From assembly GCF_928392795.1 (NCBI RefSeq), contig NZ_CAKMTJ010000001.1, positions 554,259-618,258 of the forward strand: DNA of 64,000 nt, written 5' to 3'. This document shows positions 45,128 through 54,542 of the stretch, in pieces (the stretch's first letter is position 1; every line of letters starts with the position of its first letter). Under the pieces are notes generated by a model, which saw only the letters and a program-made list of their open reading frames with translations, did no database searches and was not told the origin of the DNA. Source of the stretch: Rothia nasimurium. Lineage in GTDB: Bacteria; Actinomycetota; Actinomycetes; Actinomycetales; Micrococcaceae. Both the position numbers and the translations under genes were made by a program.

Positions 45128-46219
45128 ATGAAGGCAGCCCGCTTTTACGACAACAAAGACATCCGCATCGAAGATATCGACGAACCCACCGCAGGTGCTG
45201 GCGAAGTCCTCATCAAGGTAGCCTGGTGTGGCATCTGCGGCACCGATCTTCACGAATACCTCGACGGCCCCATCTTCTGCCCCACCCACAGTACCCCTCA
45301 CCCCATCTCCGGCGAAACCGCCCCCGTCACCATGGGCCACGAATTCTCCGGTGTCGTAGAAGCCCTGGGCGAAGGTGTCACCGACCTAGAGGTAGGCGAC
45401 CACGTCGTCGTTGAACCCTACATCGTACGCGACGACGTAGAAACCGGCCCCGGCAACAAGGACTACCACCTCTCCAAAGATATGAACTTCATCGGCCTCG
45501 CCGGTCGTGGTGGCGGCCTTGCCGAAAAGATTGCCGTCAAGCGCCGCTGGGTCCACAAAATCTCCAAGGACATCCCCCTCGACGAAGCAGCCCTCATCGA
45601 ACCCCTTACCGTGGGCTACCACGCCGTTGAACGAGCCGGGGGAGTCAAGGACGGCGACGTCGCCCTCATCGGCGGCGCAGGACCCATCGGCCTGCTCACC
45701 GCAGCCGTCCTCAAAGCCCAGGGCGCAACCGTCATCATGAGCGAACTCTCCAGCCTTCGCCGCCAAAAGGCCCTCGACGCAGGAGTAGCCGACTACGCTC
45801 TCTCACCCGCCGAGGTAGACGTCGTTGAAGAAGTCAAAAAACTCTCCGACGGCCGCGGCGCCGACGTCGCCTTCGAATGTACCTCGGTCAACGTCGTCCT
45901 CGATACCCTCTTCGACGCCATCAAACCCCAAGGCGTCATCGTCGTGGTCTCCATCTGGGGTAAGCCCGCCCAGCTCGACATGCAAAAACTCGTCCTCAAG
46001 GAAGTTGACCTCCGCGGCACTATCGCCTACGTCAACAACCACCCCGACACCATCAAGCTCGTCGAATCAGGCAAAATCAACCTCAAGCCCTTCATCACCG
46101 GCAAAATCGCCCTCGAAAACCTCATTGACGAAGGCTTCGACACCCTCATCAACCGCAACGAAACCGCCGTCAAAATCCTGGTCACCACCGACCCCGAGCG
46201 CCTAGACAACGCTCACTAG
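45128..46219 (+). CDS. bdhA: 2,3-butanediol dehydrogenase-like zinc alcohol dehydrogenase
   Basis: A zinc-dependent medium-chain dehydrogenase of the (R,R)-butanediol dehydrogenase group, which interconverts acetoin and 2,3-butanediol with NAD. The catalytic zinc cysteine is in WCGICGTDLHEY, followed by GHEFSG; the structural cysteine cluster of classical ADHs is lacking, as usual for this group. The NAD loop is ALIGGAGPIGLLTAAVLKA. ATG 45128 (MKAARFYDNKD) has AGGTGA upstream and gives 363 residues; upstream starts at 45041 and 45119 are less likely. Codon use favours C-ending and CAA/AAA/GAA codons, unlike the housekeeping genes. Confidence 0.9.
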   Translation: MKAARFYDNKDIRIEDIDEPTAGAGEVLIKVAWCGICGTDLHEYLDGPIFCPTHSTPHPISGETAPVTMGHEFSGVVEALGEGVTDLEVGDHVVVEPYIVRDDVETGPGNKDYHLSKDMNFIGLAGRGGGLAEKIAVKRRWVHKISKDIPLDEAALIEPLTVGYHAVERAGGVKDGDVALIGGAGPIGLLTAAVLKAQGATVIMSELSSLRRQKALDAGVADYALSPAEVDVVEEVKKLSDGRGADVAFECTSVNVVLDTLFDAIKPQGVIVVVSIWGKPAQLDMQKLVLKEVDLRGTIAYVNNHPDTIKLVESGKINLKPFITGKIALENLIDEGFDTLINRNETAVKILVTTDPERLDNAH

Positions 46220-46384
46220 TCCACAACCACCAGGACGCCACACCCCGGGCGGGCACCCTCACACCAGAGAGTGCCCGCCCCCACTACGTCCCCCAACCTC
46301 TCATTAAGACTTTTAGCCACAAACTGTCGCCCACCGGCGCGTAGCATTACCCTAAGAGTCTGTGAAGACGCTATATTTTTATGT

Positions 46385-46825
46385 ATGGCAAAGAAAAAAG
46401 TTACCGTAGTATCCGCGCTTGCGGCGACCGCCCTGCTCGCAGGCTGCGCGCAAACCATCGTACCCGGCATGGGCATCGAAGCAACTGACGGCTGGGGCGG
46501 CCGCGACGATATCACCATCGAGGTAACTGCCGAACACAACGGCGCAGAGGTTCCCGCAACCATCACCGTCTACCAAGACCAGATGAACTTCGACGGCAAC
46601 CAGGATGAATTCGAAGGTGAAGCCTTCTACAAGCTCACCTACGACAACCTCGCAGACCTCTCAGACTCACAAATCCGCGTCTCCGTCACCGCCGAAGACC
46701 CCGAAGCCGAGGTATTCTGCGCCATCAAGGGCACCGGCTACTCCCTCGAAGAAGGCGACCACGTCAACCACGCCAACGAAGCAGACGGCACTGGCAGCGC
46801 CACCTGCGTCCTCAACATCGACTAA
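46385..46825 (+). CDS. Small secreted lipoprotein
   Basis: A 146-residue lipoprotein: AKKKVTVVSALAATALLAGC with the lipobox LLAGC, followed by a mature domain rich in Thr, Asp, Glu and Val, probably beta-structured. Two cysteines in the mature part (EVFCAIKGTG and SATCVLNID) could form a disulfide. The pattern recalls DUF4333-like small lipoproteins of actinobacteria, but I cannot confirm this. A TATATT hexamer ends 7 nt before ATG 46385, so the mRNA may be leaderless. A terminator follows. Confidence 0.82.
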   Translation: MAKKKVTVVSALAATALLAGCAQTIVPGMGIEATDGWGGRDDITIEVTAEHNGAEVPATITVYQDQMNFDGNQDEFEGEAFYKLTYDNLADLSDSQIRVSVTAEDPEAEVFCAIKGTGYSLEEGDHVNHANEADGTGSATCVLNID

Positions 46826-46845
46826 CAACACCACACACCACACAC

Positions 46846-46882
46846 AGGTGGGCACCAAAGACGGTGCCCACCTCTTCCTTTA
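46846..46882 (+). terminator. Terminator after the lipoprotein gene
   Basis: AGGTGGGCACC (46846-46856) pairs with GGTGCCCACCT (46863-46873), followed by CTTCCTTT. Confidence 0.88.
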
Positions 46883-46943
46883 ACAACACACCCACACCCA
46901 CCCATAACATGCACCAACCACCCAAATATGAAAAACTAGGGCT

Positions 46944-48026
46944 ATGACCACAGGGGCACACGAAATCCGCACCATCGTCGCAGAAGCAGCCGACGAAGCC
47001 GTCAACATCGGCTACCGCATAGGCGACAGCATCCACTCCTACCGCGAACGCAAAGCACAAAAAAACGGCCTAGAACCCGTCATCGTACCCAGCGTCGGAT
47101 ACGGCACCAAAAACTGGGTACGTATCCTCGGTCGCGCCCTCTACAAAACCGACCTCTTCGAAGAATTCTTCGACTCCGTCGAAAAAGGCGACCCCACCAT
47201 CGAACCCGTCCGCGGCTGGCGCTCCTTCACCTCAGTCGCCATCTCCCACGCCCCCATCGACATCCACATCAACGGCCAACACCACCGCGTCCACGCCGAC
47301 CGCGGAGGAGTCGTAGACGTCAAACTCAACATCACCCTAGAACCCGGCACCCACCAAGTCACCATCACCACCCCCGGCAGCCAACCCGCCATCACCAGCG
47401 TCTACATCGTCCCCGAAGACCAAACCATCGGAATCATCTGCGACGTCGACGACACCGTCATGAACACCGCCCTACCCCGCCCCTTCGTCGCCGCCTGGAA
47501 CAGCTTCGTCCTCAACGAACACGCCCGCTCCGCCACCCCCGGCATGGCCGTCATGATGGACCGCCTCCACCGCGCCCACCCCACCCCCCCCTTCATGTAC
47601 CTCTCCACCGGCGCCTGGAACGTCACCCCCACCCTCCGCCGCTTCCTCCACCGCAACGGCTACCCCAAAGGCACCTTCCTCCTCACCGACTGGGGCCCCA
47701 CCCCCGACCGCTGGTTCCGCTCCGGCTCCCAACACAAAGTCAACACCCTCAAACGCCTCGCCACCGAATTCCCCCACATCCGCTGGATCCTCATCGGCGA
47801 CGACGGCCAACGCGACCCCGAAATCTACAACGGCTTCGCCGTCCGCTACCCCCACAACGTCGAAGCCATCCTCATCCGCAACCTCACCTTCGGCGAGTCC
47901 GTCCTCTCATCCGGCCGCGTCTGGGGCGACAACCGCGCTCGCGATATCACCAAGGGCGACCTCTGGCTAGAAGGCAACGACGGCACCGCCCTCTACGAGC
48001 AGCTCAAAGACCGCGGGCTCGTCTAA
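46944..48026 (+). CDS. App1-family phosphatidate phosphatase-like protein
   Basis: A 360-residue protein of the App1/DUF2183 group, HAD-type phosphatases related to yeast phosphatidate phosphatase App1. The nucleophile motif is GIICDVDDTVMNTAL near residue 160 (DxDxT), followed by PPFMYLSTGAWNVTPTLRRF (motif II) and a WILIGDDGQRDPEIY motif near residue 284. The N-terminal half contains a beta-sandwich-like region typical of bacterial homologs. Codons are almost all C-ending (CTC, GTC, ATC) with AAA/GAA/CAA, strikingly different from the nrd genes downstream. The function in bacteria is not established. Confidence 0.88.
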   Translation: MTTGAHEIRTIVAEAADEAVNIGYRIGDSIHSYRERKAQKNGLEPVIVPSVGYGTKNWVRILGRALYKTDLFEEFFDSVEKGDPTIEPVRGWRSFTSVAISHAPIDIHINGQHHRVHADRGGVVDVKLNITLEPGTHQVTITTPGSQPAITSVYIVPEDQTIGIICDVDDTVMNTALPRPFVAAWNSFVLNEHARSATPGMAVMMDRLHRAHPTPPFMYLSTGAWNVTPTLRRFLHRNGYPKGTFLLTDWGPTPDRWFRSGSQHKVNTLKRLATEFPHIRWILIGDDGQRDPEIYNGFAVRYPHNVEAILIRNLTFGESVLSSGRVWGDNRARDITKGDLWLEGNDGTALYEQLKDRGLV

Positions 48027-48050
48027 ACAACCGCGCTTAAACACCTTAAG

Positions 48051-48083
48051 GGGCACCCTTGTCAAGCCTGACAGGGTGCCCCT
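48051..48083 (+). terminator. Terminator-like hairpin after the App1-like gene
   Basis: GGGGCACCCTTGTCA pairs with TGACAGGGTGCCCC with one bulged T and a 4-nt loop. No T-run follows. Confidence 0.75.
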
Positions 48084-48276
48084 CTGCGCGACACGCCCCC
48101 GGCAAAAAACCTTAAAAAACAGGCCCGCGCAGCCCCCAAGACTCAAGGCTCAATTTAGGGTTGAAAGCCCCCGCCCTGATATCACGCGGGACGTCCGGTC
48201 TTAAGCCCCAGGGGGCTAAGTGGCCCCTGAACTTAAGGTCACACCATCACTCCAAACCTCACATAAAAACCCTTCA

Positions 48277-48328
48277 TGTGGATAACTTTCCCTTAAAGCC
48301 CGCAAACGCGCGGAAGGGCTGTGGATAG
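48277..48328. promoter_or_regulatory. Two DnaA-box-like sites upstream of nrdH
   Basis: TGTGGATAA (48277-48285, perfect inverse of TTATCCACA) and TGTGGATAG (48320-48328, one mismatch) lie 43 bp apart, in the same orientation, upstream of the NrdR boxes. DnaA boxes occur in nrd promoters of other bacteria, such as E. coli nrdAB. The 48084-48276 stretch before them holds only CTTAAG/GGGG-rich short palindromes. Confidence 0.6.
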
Positions 48329-48359
48329 CGCACCGATTTAAAAAATTTCGTAACAGACC

Positions 48360-48405
48360 ACACTATGTAGGGCTAGATGCGCTCTCCAAACACTAGATGT
48401 AGTAT
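48360..48405 (+). promoter_or_regulatory. Pair of NrdR boxes
   Basis: ACACTATGTAGGGCTA (48360-48375) and ACACTAGATGTAGTAT (48390-48405) match the NrdR consensus ACACWATATATWGTGT, the second better than the first. Their starts are 30 bp apart, about three helical turns, the spacing expected for cooperative NrdR binding. They should make nrdHIE transcription respond to the dATP/ATP state sensed by NrdR. Confidence 0.85.
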
Positions 48406-48521
48406 TAAATCTCGGTTCGGGCGACTAGAGAGAAAAGGCCGCCAGACCCCACACCAGCTCTTTCGAGAGCCCCTATGCCAGAAACCTCCCGCAACACGCG
48501 GGATACCAAGGAGATACCCCA

Positions 48522-48755
48522 ATGACCGTTACGGTGTACACCAAGCCTGCCTGCGTCCAGTGCAACATGACCTACCGCGCTCTCGACAAGCTCGGCGTCC
48601 AGTACAACACCGTTGACATCACTGAGGACCCCGCAGCCCTCGAACTCATCAAGGGCATGGGCTACCTGCAGGCCCCCGTTGTAATCGCCGGTGAGGACCA
48701 CTGGTCAGGCTTCCAGCCCGACAAGATCAACGCCCTGGCCAGCGCCGCAGCCTAA
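48522..48755 (+). CDS. nrdH: Glutaredoxin-like protein NrdH
   Basis: The 77-residue electron donor for the class Ib ribonucleotide reductase, reduced by thioredoxin reductase. The redox motif CVQC is at residues 11-14 (KPACVQCNMTYRALDKLG), and the C-terminal GEDHWSGFQPDKI is the NrdH signature WSGFxP. ATG 48522 follows AAGGAG. First gene of the nrdHIE run under the NrdR boxes. Confidence 0.97.
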   Translation: MTVTVYTKPACVQCNMTYRALDKLGVQYNTVDITEDPAALELIKGMGYLQAPVVIAGEDHWSGFQPDKINALASAAA

Positions 48756-48867
48756 CCGCTGACCACCTGCCCGGGGAGCACCCGCCGCTACAGGCGTCCG
48801 CACCCGGGCCTTTTCTTACCCGCGCCACGCGCACACCCACCACGACCAGATCCAGGCACCAGCCCCC

Positions 48868-49314
48868 ATGGACACCACAGATACCACCGGACAGCCCACC
48901 ATCGTCTACTTTTCATCGGTCTCAGAGAACACCCACAAGTTCGTCCAGAAGACCGGAATAAAAAACATACGGCTACCGCTGAAGACCAGTGAAGACCCAC
49001 CACAGGTCACCGGGCCCTACGTACTGTGCGTCCCCAGCTACGGGCGACCCGGGGGAGCGGGCTCCATACCGCCCCAGGCCGTGAAGTTCCTCAACAACCC
49101 CCACAACCGGGAACTCCTGCAAGGAGTCATCGGCGCGGGAAACACCAACTTCGGTGACCTCTTCTGCGTAGCAGCAGACAAAGTCGCCGCCAAATGCCAC
49201 GTGCCCGTGCTCTACAAATTTGAGCTCATGGGCACCGAAGAAGATGTAGAAACAGTTCAAGAAGGATTGGAAAAATTTTGGATTCAAAACTCCCTGTACC
49301 CGGCCTCAGCGTAG
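48868..49314 (+). CDS. nrdI: Flavodoxin-like protein NrdI
   Basis: A 148-residue flavoprotein that supplies the oxidant for assembling the dimanganese-tyrosyl radical cofactor of NrdF. The N-terminus [17 protein letters not shown] is the NrdI FMN loop. [20 protein letters not shown] and [19 protein letters not shown] follow as in the family. It lies 112 nt after nrdH, and a GCGTCCGCACC motif occurs in that gap (48794). Its 3' end overlaps the TTG start of nrdE by 37 nt. Confidence 0.96.
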   Translation: MDTTDTTGQPTIVYFSSVSENTHKFVQKTGIKNIRLPLKTSEDPPQVTGPYVLCVPSYGRPGGAGSIPPQAVKFLNNPHNRELLQGVIGAGNTNFGDLFCVAADKVAAKCHVPVLYKFELMGTEEDVETVQEGLEKFWIQNSLYPASA

Positions 49315-51458
49315 AACCTGGTCACGAGGATCCGAGCACCCCCGAGAAATACCGTGGCATGGGGTACCACGAACTGAATGCCCTTCTGAACCTCTACGAT
49401 GAGAACGGCCAGATTCAGTTCGAAGCAGACCGTCAGGCAGCCCGCCAGTACTTCCTGCAGCACGTCAACAACAACACTGTCTTCTTCCACGACCTGGAAG
49501 AAAAGATTGACTACCTGGTCAAGCACCAGTACTACGAGCCCGAGGTTTTTGAGAAGTACTCCTTTGACTTCGTCAAGTCCCTCTCCAAGCTGGCCTACTC
49601 CAAGAAGTTCCGCTTCCCCACCTTCCTGGGTGCCTTCAAGTTCTACACCTCCTACGCGCTGAAGACCTTCGACGGCCAGCGCTACCTGGAACGCTTCGAG
49701 GACCGCGTGGTCATGGTCGCCCTGTTGCTGGCAGAAGGCGACGAGGCTCTGGCAACCAAGATTGTCGAAGAGGTCATCTCCGGACGCTTCCAGCCCGCCA
49801 CCCCCACCTTCCTCAACGCAGGTAAGAAGCAGCGTGGCGAGCTGGTCTCCTGCTTCCTGCTGCGTATCGAAGACAACATGGAGTCCATCGGCCGCTCTAT
49901 CAACTCAGCCCTGCAGCTGTCCAAGCGCGGCGGCGGCGTAGCCTTCGCCCTGACCAACCTGCGCGAAGCCGGCGCCCCCATCAAGAAGATTGAGAACCAG
50001 TCCTCAGGCGTCATTCCCGTCATGAAGCTGCTGGAAGACTCCTTCTCCTACGCCAACCAGCTCGGTGCCCGCCAGGGTGCAGGCGCAGTTTACCTGCACG
50101 CCCACCACCCCGACATCTACTCCTTCCTCGACACCAAGCGCGAGAACGCCGACGAGAAGATCCGCATTAAGACCCTCTCACTGGGCGTTGTGATTCCCGA
50201 TATCACCTTCGAACTGGCCAAGAAGAACGAGGACATGTACCTCTTCTCGCCTTACGACGTTGAGCGTATCTACGGTGTGCCCTTCTCAGACATCAACGTC
50301 ACCGAGAAGTACTACGAGATGGTCGACGATGCCCGCATCAAGAAGACCAAGATTAACGCCCGCGAGTTCTTCCAGACCCTGGCTGAGATTCAGTTCGAGT
50401 CGGGCTACCCCTACGTCATGTTTGAAGACACCGTCAATAAGGCTAACCCCATTGACGGTAAGATCATCATGTCTAACCTCTGCTCTGAGATTCTGCAGGT
50501 GTCTGAGCCTTCCGTCTACAACGCTGACCTGGGTTACGAGACCATCGGTAAGGACATCTCCTGCAACCTGGGCTCCCTGAACATCGCCCTGGCGATGGAC
50601 GGCGGCGACCTGGGTCAGACCGTCGGCACCGCTATTCGCGCCCTGACCGCTGTGTCTGACCAGTCCGACATCGCTTCTGTTCCCTCCATCGAGCGCGGTA
50701 ACTCCATGAGCCACGCCGTTGGCCTGGGCCAGATGAACCTGCACGGCTACCTGGCCCGCGAGCACGTCTACTACGGTTCTGAAGAAGCCCTGGACTTCAC
50801 CAACATCTACTTCTACACCGTCACCTACCACGCGATTCGCGCCTCCATGGAGATTGCCCGCGAACGCAAGGAGACCTTCGTGGGCTTTGAGAAGTCCAAG
50901 TACGCTTCGGGGGAGTACTTCGAGAAGTACATCAACGGCACCTGGGACTTTGAGACCGAGCGCGCCCGCGAGATGTTCGGTGACCACTTCGTACCCACCG
51001 CCGAAGACTGGAAGCAGCTGGCAGCTGAGGTTGCTAAGCACGGTATGTATAACCAGAACCTGCAGGCTGTTCCGCCGACCGGTTCTATCTCCTACATCAA
51101 CGGCTCTACTTCGTCGATTCACCCCATTGCCTCGAAGATTGAGATCCGTAAGGAAGGCAAGCTGGGTCGTGTCTACTACCCGGCTCCCTACATGGACAAC
51201 GAGAACCTGGACTACTACCAGGACTCCTACGAGATCGGCTACGAGAAGATTATCGACACCTACGCCGTTGCTACCCAGCACGTCGACCAGGGCCTGTCGC
51301 TGACCCTCTTCTTCAAGGACACCGCCACCACCCGCGACGTCAACAAGGCCCAGATTTACGCCTGGCGTAAGGGCATCAAGACCATCTACTACTCACGTAT
51401 TCGTCAGATGGCTCTTGAGGGCACCGAGGTTGAGGGCTGCGTGAGCTGCATGCTCTAA
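49278..51458 (+). CDS. nrdE: Class Ib ribonucleotide reductase alpha subunit
   Basis: The catalytic subunit that reduces ribonucleoside diphosphates. At 726 residues it is the usual NrdE size, without an N-terminal ATP cone. [20 protein letters not shown] holds one part of the active site, and NLCSEILQ supplies an essential Cys/Glu region (NxCxE). The C-terminal redox pair is CVSCML. The TTG start at 49278 has AAGGA 11 nt upstream and lies inside nrdI; ATG 49359 ([10 protein letters not shown]) is an alternative. Unusually, nrdF does not follow directly. Confidence 0.97.
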   Translation: MDSKLPVPGLSVEPGHEDPSTPEKYRGMGYHELNALLNLYDENGQIQFEADRQAARQYFLQHVNNNTVFFHDLEEKIDYLVKHQYYEPEVFEKYSFDFVKSLSKLAYSKKFRFPTFLGAFKFYTSYALKTFDGQRYLERFEDRVVMVALLLAEGDEALATKIVEEVISGRFQPATPTFLNAGKKQRGELVSCFLLRIEDNMESIGRSINSALQLSKRGGGVAFALTNLREAGAPIKKIENQSSGVIPVMKLLEDSFSYANQLGARQGAGAVYLHAHHPDIYSFLDTKRENADEKIRIKTLSLGVVIPDITFELAKKNEDMYLFSPYDVERIYGVPFSDINVTEKYYEMVDDARIKKTKINAREFFQTLAEIQFESGYPYVMFEDTVNKANPIDGKIIMSNLCSEILQVSEPSVYNADLGYETIGKDISCNLGSLNIALAMDGGDLGQTVGTAIRALTAVSDQSDIASVPSIERGNSMSHAVGLGQMNLHGYLAREHVYYGSEEALDFTNIYFYTVTYHAIRASMEIARERKETFVGFEKSKYASGEYFEKYINGTWDFETERAREMFGDHFVPTAEDWKQLAAEVAKHGMYNQNLQAVPPTGSISYINGSTSSIHPIASKIEIRKEGKLGRVYYPAPYMDNENLDYYQDSYEIGYEKIIDTYAVATQHVDQGLSLTLFFKDTATTRDVNKAQIYAWRKGIKTIYYSRIRQMALEGTEVEGCVSCML

Positions 51459-51489
51459 AGCTTCAGGCGGGGTAGGGCGTTGCGCTAAA

Positions 51490-51556
51490 AAGGCGCGGAC
51501 GCCCGCCCCGGCTGGGCGGGCCCGTCATCTTGCGTGGGTGGCGGGCTTTCTTTTTC
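51490..51556 (+). terminator. Terminator-like GC-rich region after nrdE, with shared GGACGC repeat
   Basis: GCGGACGCCCGCCCCGGCT (51495-51513) is identical over 19 bp to 56048-56066 inside a GNAT gene. GCCCGCC and GGCGGGC arms can form hairpins, and CTTTCTTTTT follows near 51547, so this probably terminates nrdE transcripts. Confidence 0.7.
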
Positions 51557-51560
51557 AAGG

Positions 51561-51600
51561 TATATAATCTATATAACTGATAAGTTAAACTGATTATTTT
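51561..51600 (+). promoter_or_regulatory. AT-rich promoter of the inserted MarR gene
   Basis: It contains TATAAT (51563-51568) followed by the near-repeats AACTGATAAGTT and AAACTGATTATTTT, a plausible MarR operator. The composition contrasts sharply with the flanks. Confidence 0.5.
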
Positions 51601-51612
51601 AGGCTGGCGCCC

Positions 51613-52104
51613 TTGGAAAATTTTTCGTATGAGCAGGCGGGTACCTTAAGGTATTCGGTCTTTAGGATGCATCGACGACTGAGGAACGAGACCGACTCGC
51701 ACTCGCCCCTCTCATTTGCAGAGGAAACCGTGCTTGCCCAGCTCCAGGCCGGGCCACGGCAGACCTGTGCCGAGCTGGCCCGCTTTCAGCGGATGACTCC
51801 GCAGTCCATGAACAAGATCGTTGCCTCACTGCTTCGCCGCGGCTACATTGCCTCGGGCAGGAATCTGCACGATAAGCGCCGTAAGGAGCTCTATCTGACA
51901 GAGCAGGGGAGTGTGACCATCGACTCCATCATCAGCCGACGCGACCGCTGGATAGTAGAACGAGCCGACGAAATACTCACCGCGGACGAGGCCGCGCAGC
52001 TTGCTGCGGCCCTGCCGCTGCTGCGCCGCCTTGTCGACAGGGAAACCAAAGCCGAACGCCTAGCCGCCCTGCAAGAAGAAGCGGGCGACGGCGTCCGCCC
52101 CTGA
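51613..52104 (+). CDS. MarR-family transcriptional regulator
   Basis: A 163-residue winged-helix regulator. The HTH spans about residues 45-80 (TCAELARFQRMTPQSMNKIV), with the wing KRRKELYLTEQG; the last 15 residues (EAGDGVRP) contain a GCGTCCGCC motif and extend past the normal family end. The TTG start at 51613 has only a weak ribosome site. It lies on the same strand between nrdE and nrdF, an unusual position for class Ib loci, with its own AT-rich promoter. The ligand is unknown. Confidence 0.9.
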   Translation: MENFSYEQAGTLRYSVFRMHRRLRNETDSHSPLSFAEETVLAQLQAGPRQTCAELARFQRMTPQSMNKIVASLLRRGYIASGRNLHDKRRKELYLTEQGSVTIDSIISRRDRWIVERADEILTADEAAQLAAALPLLRRLVDRETKAERLAALQEEAGDGVRP

Positions 52105-52198
52105 GATATTAAGCAAACCGAGCCGCTGGTGCGAAAACCGCCCAACGGTGAAAGAATAGAACCAAGCCTATTTCAGGCACTCCAACACCCCGACATGA

Positions 52199-53188
<990 letters not shown>

Positions 53189-53281
53189 ATACCCTAGTCA
53201 GCCTGGGTTTTCCTGGTTTATTCTAGCCCGTGATTCCGGGGGTTTTGGCTCGGTTTCGGCGCTGGGGTTTATCCTGGTTTG

Positions 53282-53336
53282 TTCTTAATGGCGGTCAAAA
53301 AGGCGGTCAGAAACTTCTGCTGACCGCCATTAAGAA
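53282..53336. repeat. 16-bp perfect inverted repeat after nrdF
   Basis: TTCTTAATGGCGGTCA (53282-53297) and TGACCGCCATTAAGAA (53321-53336). The spacer carries a further GGCGGTCAG that could pair alternatively with the right arm, so two mutually exclusive stems are possible. Confidence 0.85.
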
Positions 53337-53353
53337 TCGCTCCCAGAAACACA

Positions 53354-53410
53354 AAAAATAGCCCCTCACCACACCCCCGAACAAGGGGAGTGGAGAGGGG
53401 CTATTTTTTA
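53354..53410. terminator. Terminator in the nrdF - 53.4 kb gap
   Basis: AAAATAGCCCCTC pairs with GAGGGGCTATTTT, with further CCCC/GGGG pairing inside and T-runs on both sides. It can terminate both nrdF and the minus-strand remnant that ends at 53422. Confidence 0.88.
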
Positions 53411-53421
53411 TGCCTACTTGC

Positions 53422-53767
53422 CTAGGCATAGGCCGGGTTACTGTACTCAGTCCCGGCGGTGTCTACCAGCTCGTAGCCGTCAGGAGCCGAGGATTCATCT
53501 GGCTGTTCCTGTTCACCGAACGAGACAGTAACCTGGGCGGGCTGGATCTGTTTGGGAACTTGTGGGGCTCGAAGGTGCCGCCGGTCTTGAGGGGGTTTGC
53601 CGTTGTTGTTTCTCCTTGTGTTTAGGATTCGAAGATGGAGTCGGCCCACTGCTGGAGGCTGGTGGGCTAGGGTGTGTGGTTGGCTCTGGCGGCTGCGTCT
53701 CGCTGGCCGCCGGGGTCGTTGGTGGGTTCTGGCTCGGTTTCTGCGGTTCGGCGTTGTCGCTGCTCAT
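53422..53767 (-). pseudogene. Frameshifted Pro/Ser/Thr-rich small gene
   Basis: Reading from ATG 53767, about 75 residues are Pro/Ser/Thr/Gln-rich (MSSDNAEPQKPSQNPPTTPA). A different frame then continues with QVTVSFGEQEQPDESSAPDG and ends YELVDTAGTEYSNPAYA at 53422. Each frame alone is implausible, but joined near 53540-53560 they give a protein of about 115 residues. The C-terminus (PDGYELVDTAGTEYSNPAYA) resembles the segment DGCELVGTKSDTEYAFLLF of the neighbouring gene at 53863, so the two are probably related. It may be a true pseudogene, a sequencing error or programmed frameshifting. Confidence 0.6.
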
Positions 53768-53862
53768 GTTGCTGTTGCCTATCTGTGGTTAAACGGGTGG
53801 CGGGGAGAACACTGTGGTGTGTTCTCCCCGCCGGGGTGAGTGGTCTGTGAAGTTATAGGTGG

Positions 53863-54162
53863 CTAGGTGGCCTGTGTGGCTTCCTGGGCCAGGCGCTGCT
53901 GGTTGTAGGGTGAATCCACATAATCTTCAGCAACTTGAGGGTACTGGCCGACGCTGAGCACATCGACCTCTTCAGTTTTGAGATTTACAAGATAAAGAGC
54001 CCCACCTCCCATATGTCTAGCTGCACGGCCAGCTTTGTTGAAAAGGAGGAAGGCATATTCAGTATCGGATTTAGTCCCTACCAGTTCGCAGCCGTCTTTA
54101 TCAGGATTGAACCCATCAGGGTGAGCTTGTTTGGCAAGGTTCTCTGCTTGTGCTTGGCTCAT
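53863..54162 (-). CDS. Small Imm35/YrhB-like protein (possible immunity protein)
   Basis: About 99-104 residues. ATG 54162 (MSQAQAENLAKQAH) is one choice; ATG 54177 (MGEIKMSQAQ) adds five residues. The pattern helix - DGCELVGTKSDTEYAFLLFNK - GGGALYLVNLKTEEVDVLS resembles YrhB/Imm35 immunity domains, in which a two-stranded sheet follows an N-terminal helix. It overlaps or abuts a toxin-like C-terminal fragment encoded upstream on the same strand, which fits the toxin-immunity order. The resemblance is by eye only. Confidence 0.6.
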   Translation of the reverse strand: MSQAQAENLAKQAHPDGFNPDKDGCELVGTKSDTEYAFLLFNKAGRAARHMGGGALYLVNLKTEEVDVLSVGQYPQVAEDYVDSPYNQQRLAQEATQAT

Positions 54163-54333
54163 TTTGATTTCACCCATTCTGTCGGTTCGCCTGTGAAGTA
54201 GGCGTTGTCAGCGCGGAAGAAGAGGTTTCTGGCCCCTTTCTGGTTAGTGTATTTACCATTATCGATGGTGCCGGATTAAGGGTCAATGATTTTGTCTTTC
54301 CCTCCCTCATAATCTCTCAAGTGACAACATGGT
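54163..54333 (-). pseudogene. C-terminal fragment of a polymorphic-toxin-like protein
   Basis: On the minus strand an open stretch without a start reads CHLRDYEGGKDKIIDP, stop, SGTIDNGKYTNQKGARNLFF, then RADNAYFTGEPTEWVKSK, ending in a stop beside the start of the Imm35-like gene. The in-frame TAA (near 54278) and missing 5' part mark it as a remnant. The order C-terminal toxin tip then small immunity gene is typical of polymorphic toxins. The assignment is an inference. Confidence 0.45.
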
Positions 54334-54362
54334 CTAGTTGAGCTGGGGGCCGACTGATACGC

Positions 54363-54456
54363 CCTATTAGATATCCAAGATACTGACCTTGAGGTCAAGA
54401 TAGACCTTGATATCCCCATCGACCAAATTCAAAAATTAGCTGGTCTGTTGCGATAG
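54363..54456 (+). pseudogene. Short coding-like fragment on the opposite strand
   Basis: A 30-codon open stretch without a start reads YALLDIQDTDLEVKIDLDIP then IDQIQKLAGLLR before a TAG. It looks like the C-terminus of a small acidic protein, perhaps another immunity gene. It is low in GC. The rest of 54340-54542 holds no recognizable gene. Confidence 0.3.
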
Positions 54457-54542
54457 TTTTCAAGATTCGTCATTCCATATCAAAACCACATCATGACACA
54501 AGGTGACTACAAAACACTTCAGGGACAAAACCGTATCTTTCA

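Noticed and set aside
48277..48328. Possible replication origin because of DnaA boxes
   Set aside because: Only two boxes are present, with no dnaA, dnaN, rpmH or AT-rich unwinding region; the sites lie in the nrd promoter.
50286..51281. 331-codon open frame antisense to nrdE
   Set aside because: It lies wholly within nrdE, lacks domain motifs and has no ribosome binding site.
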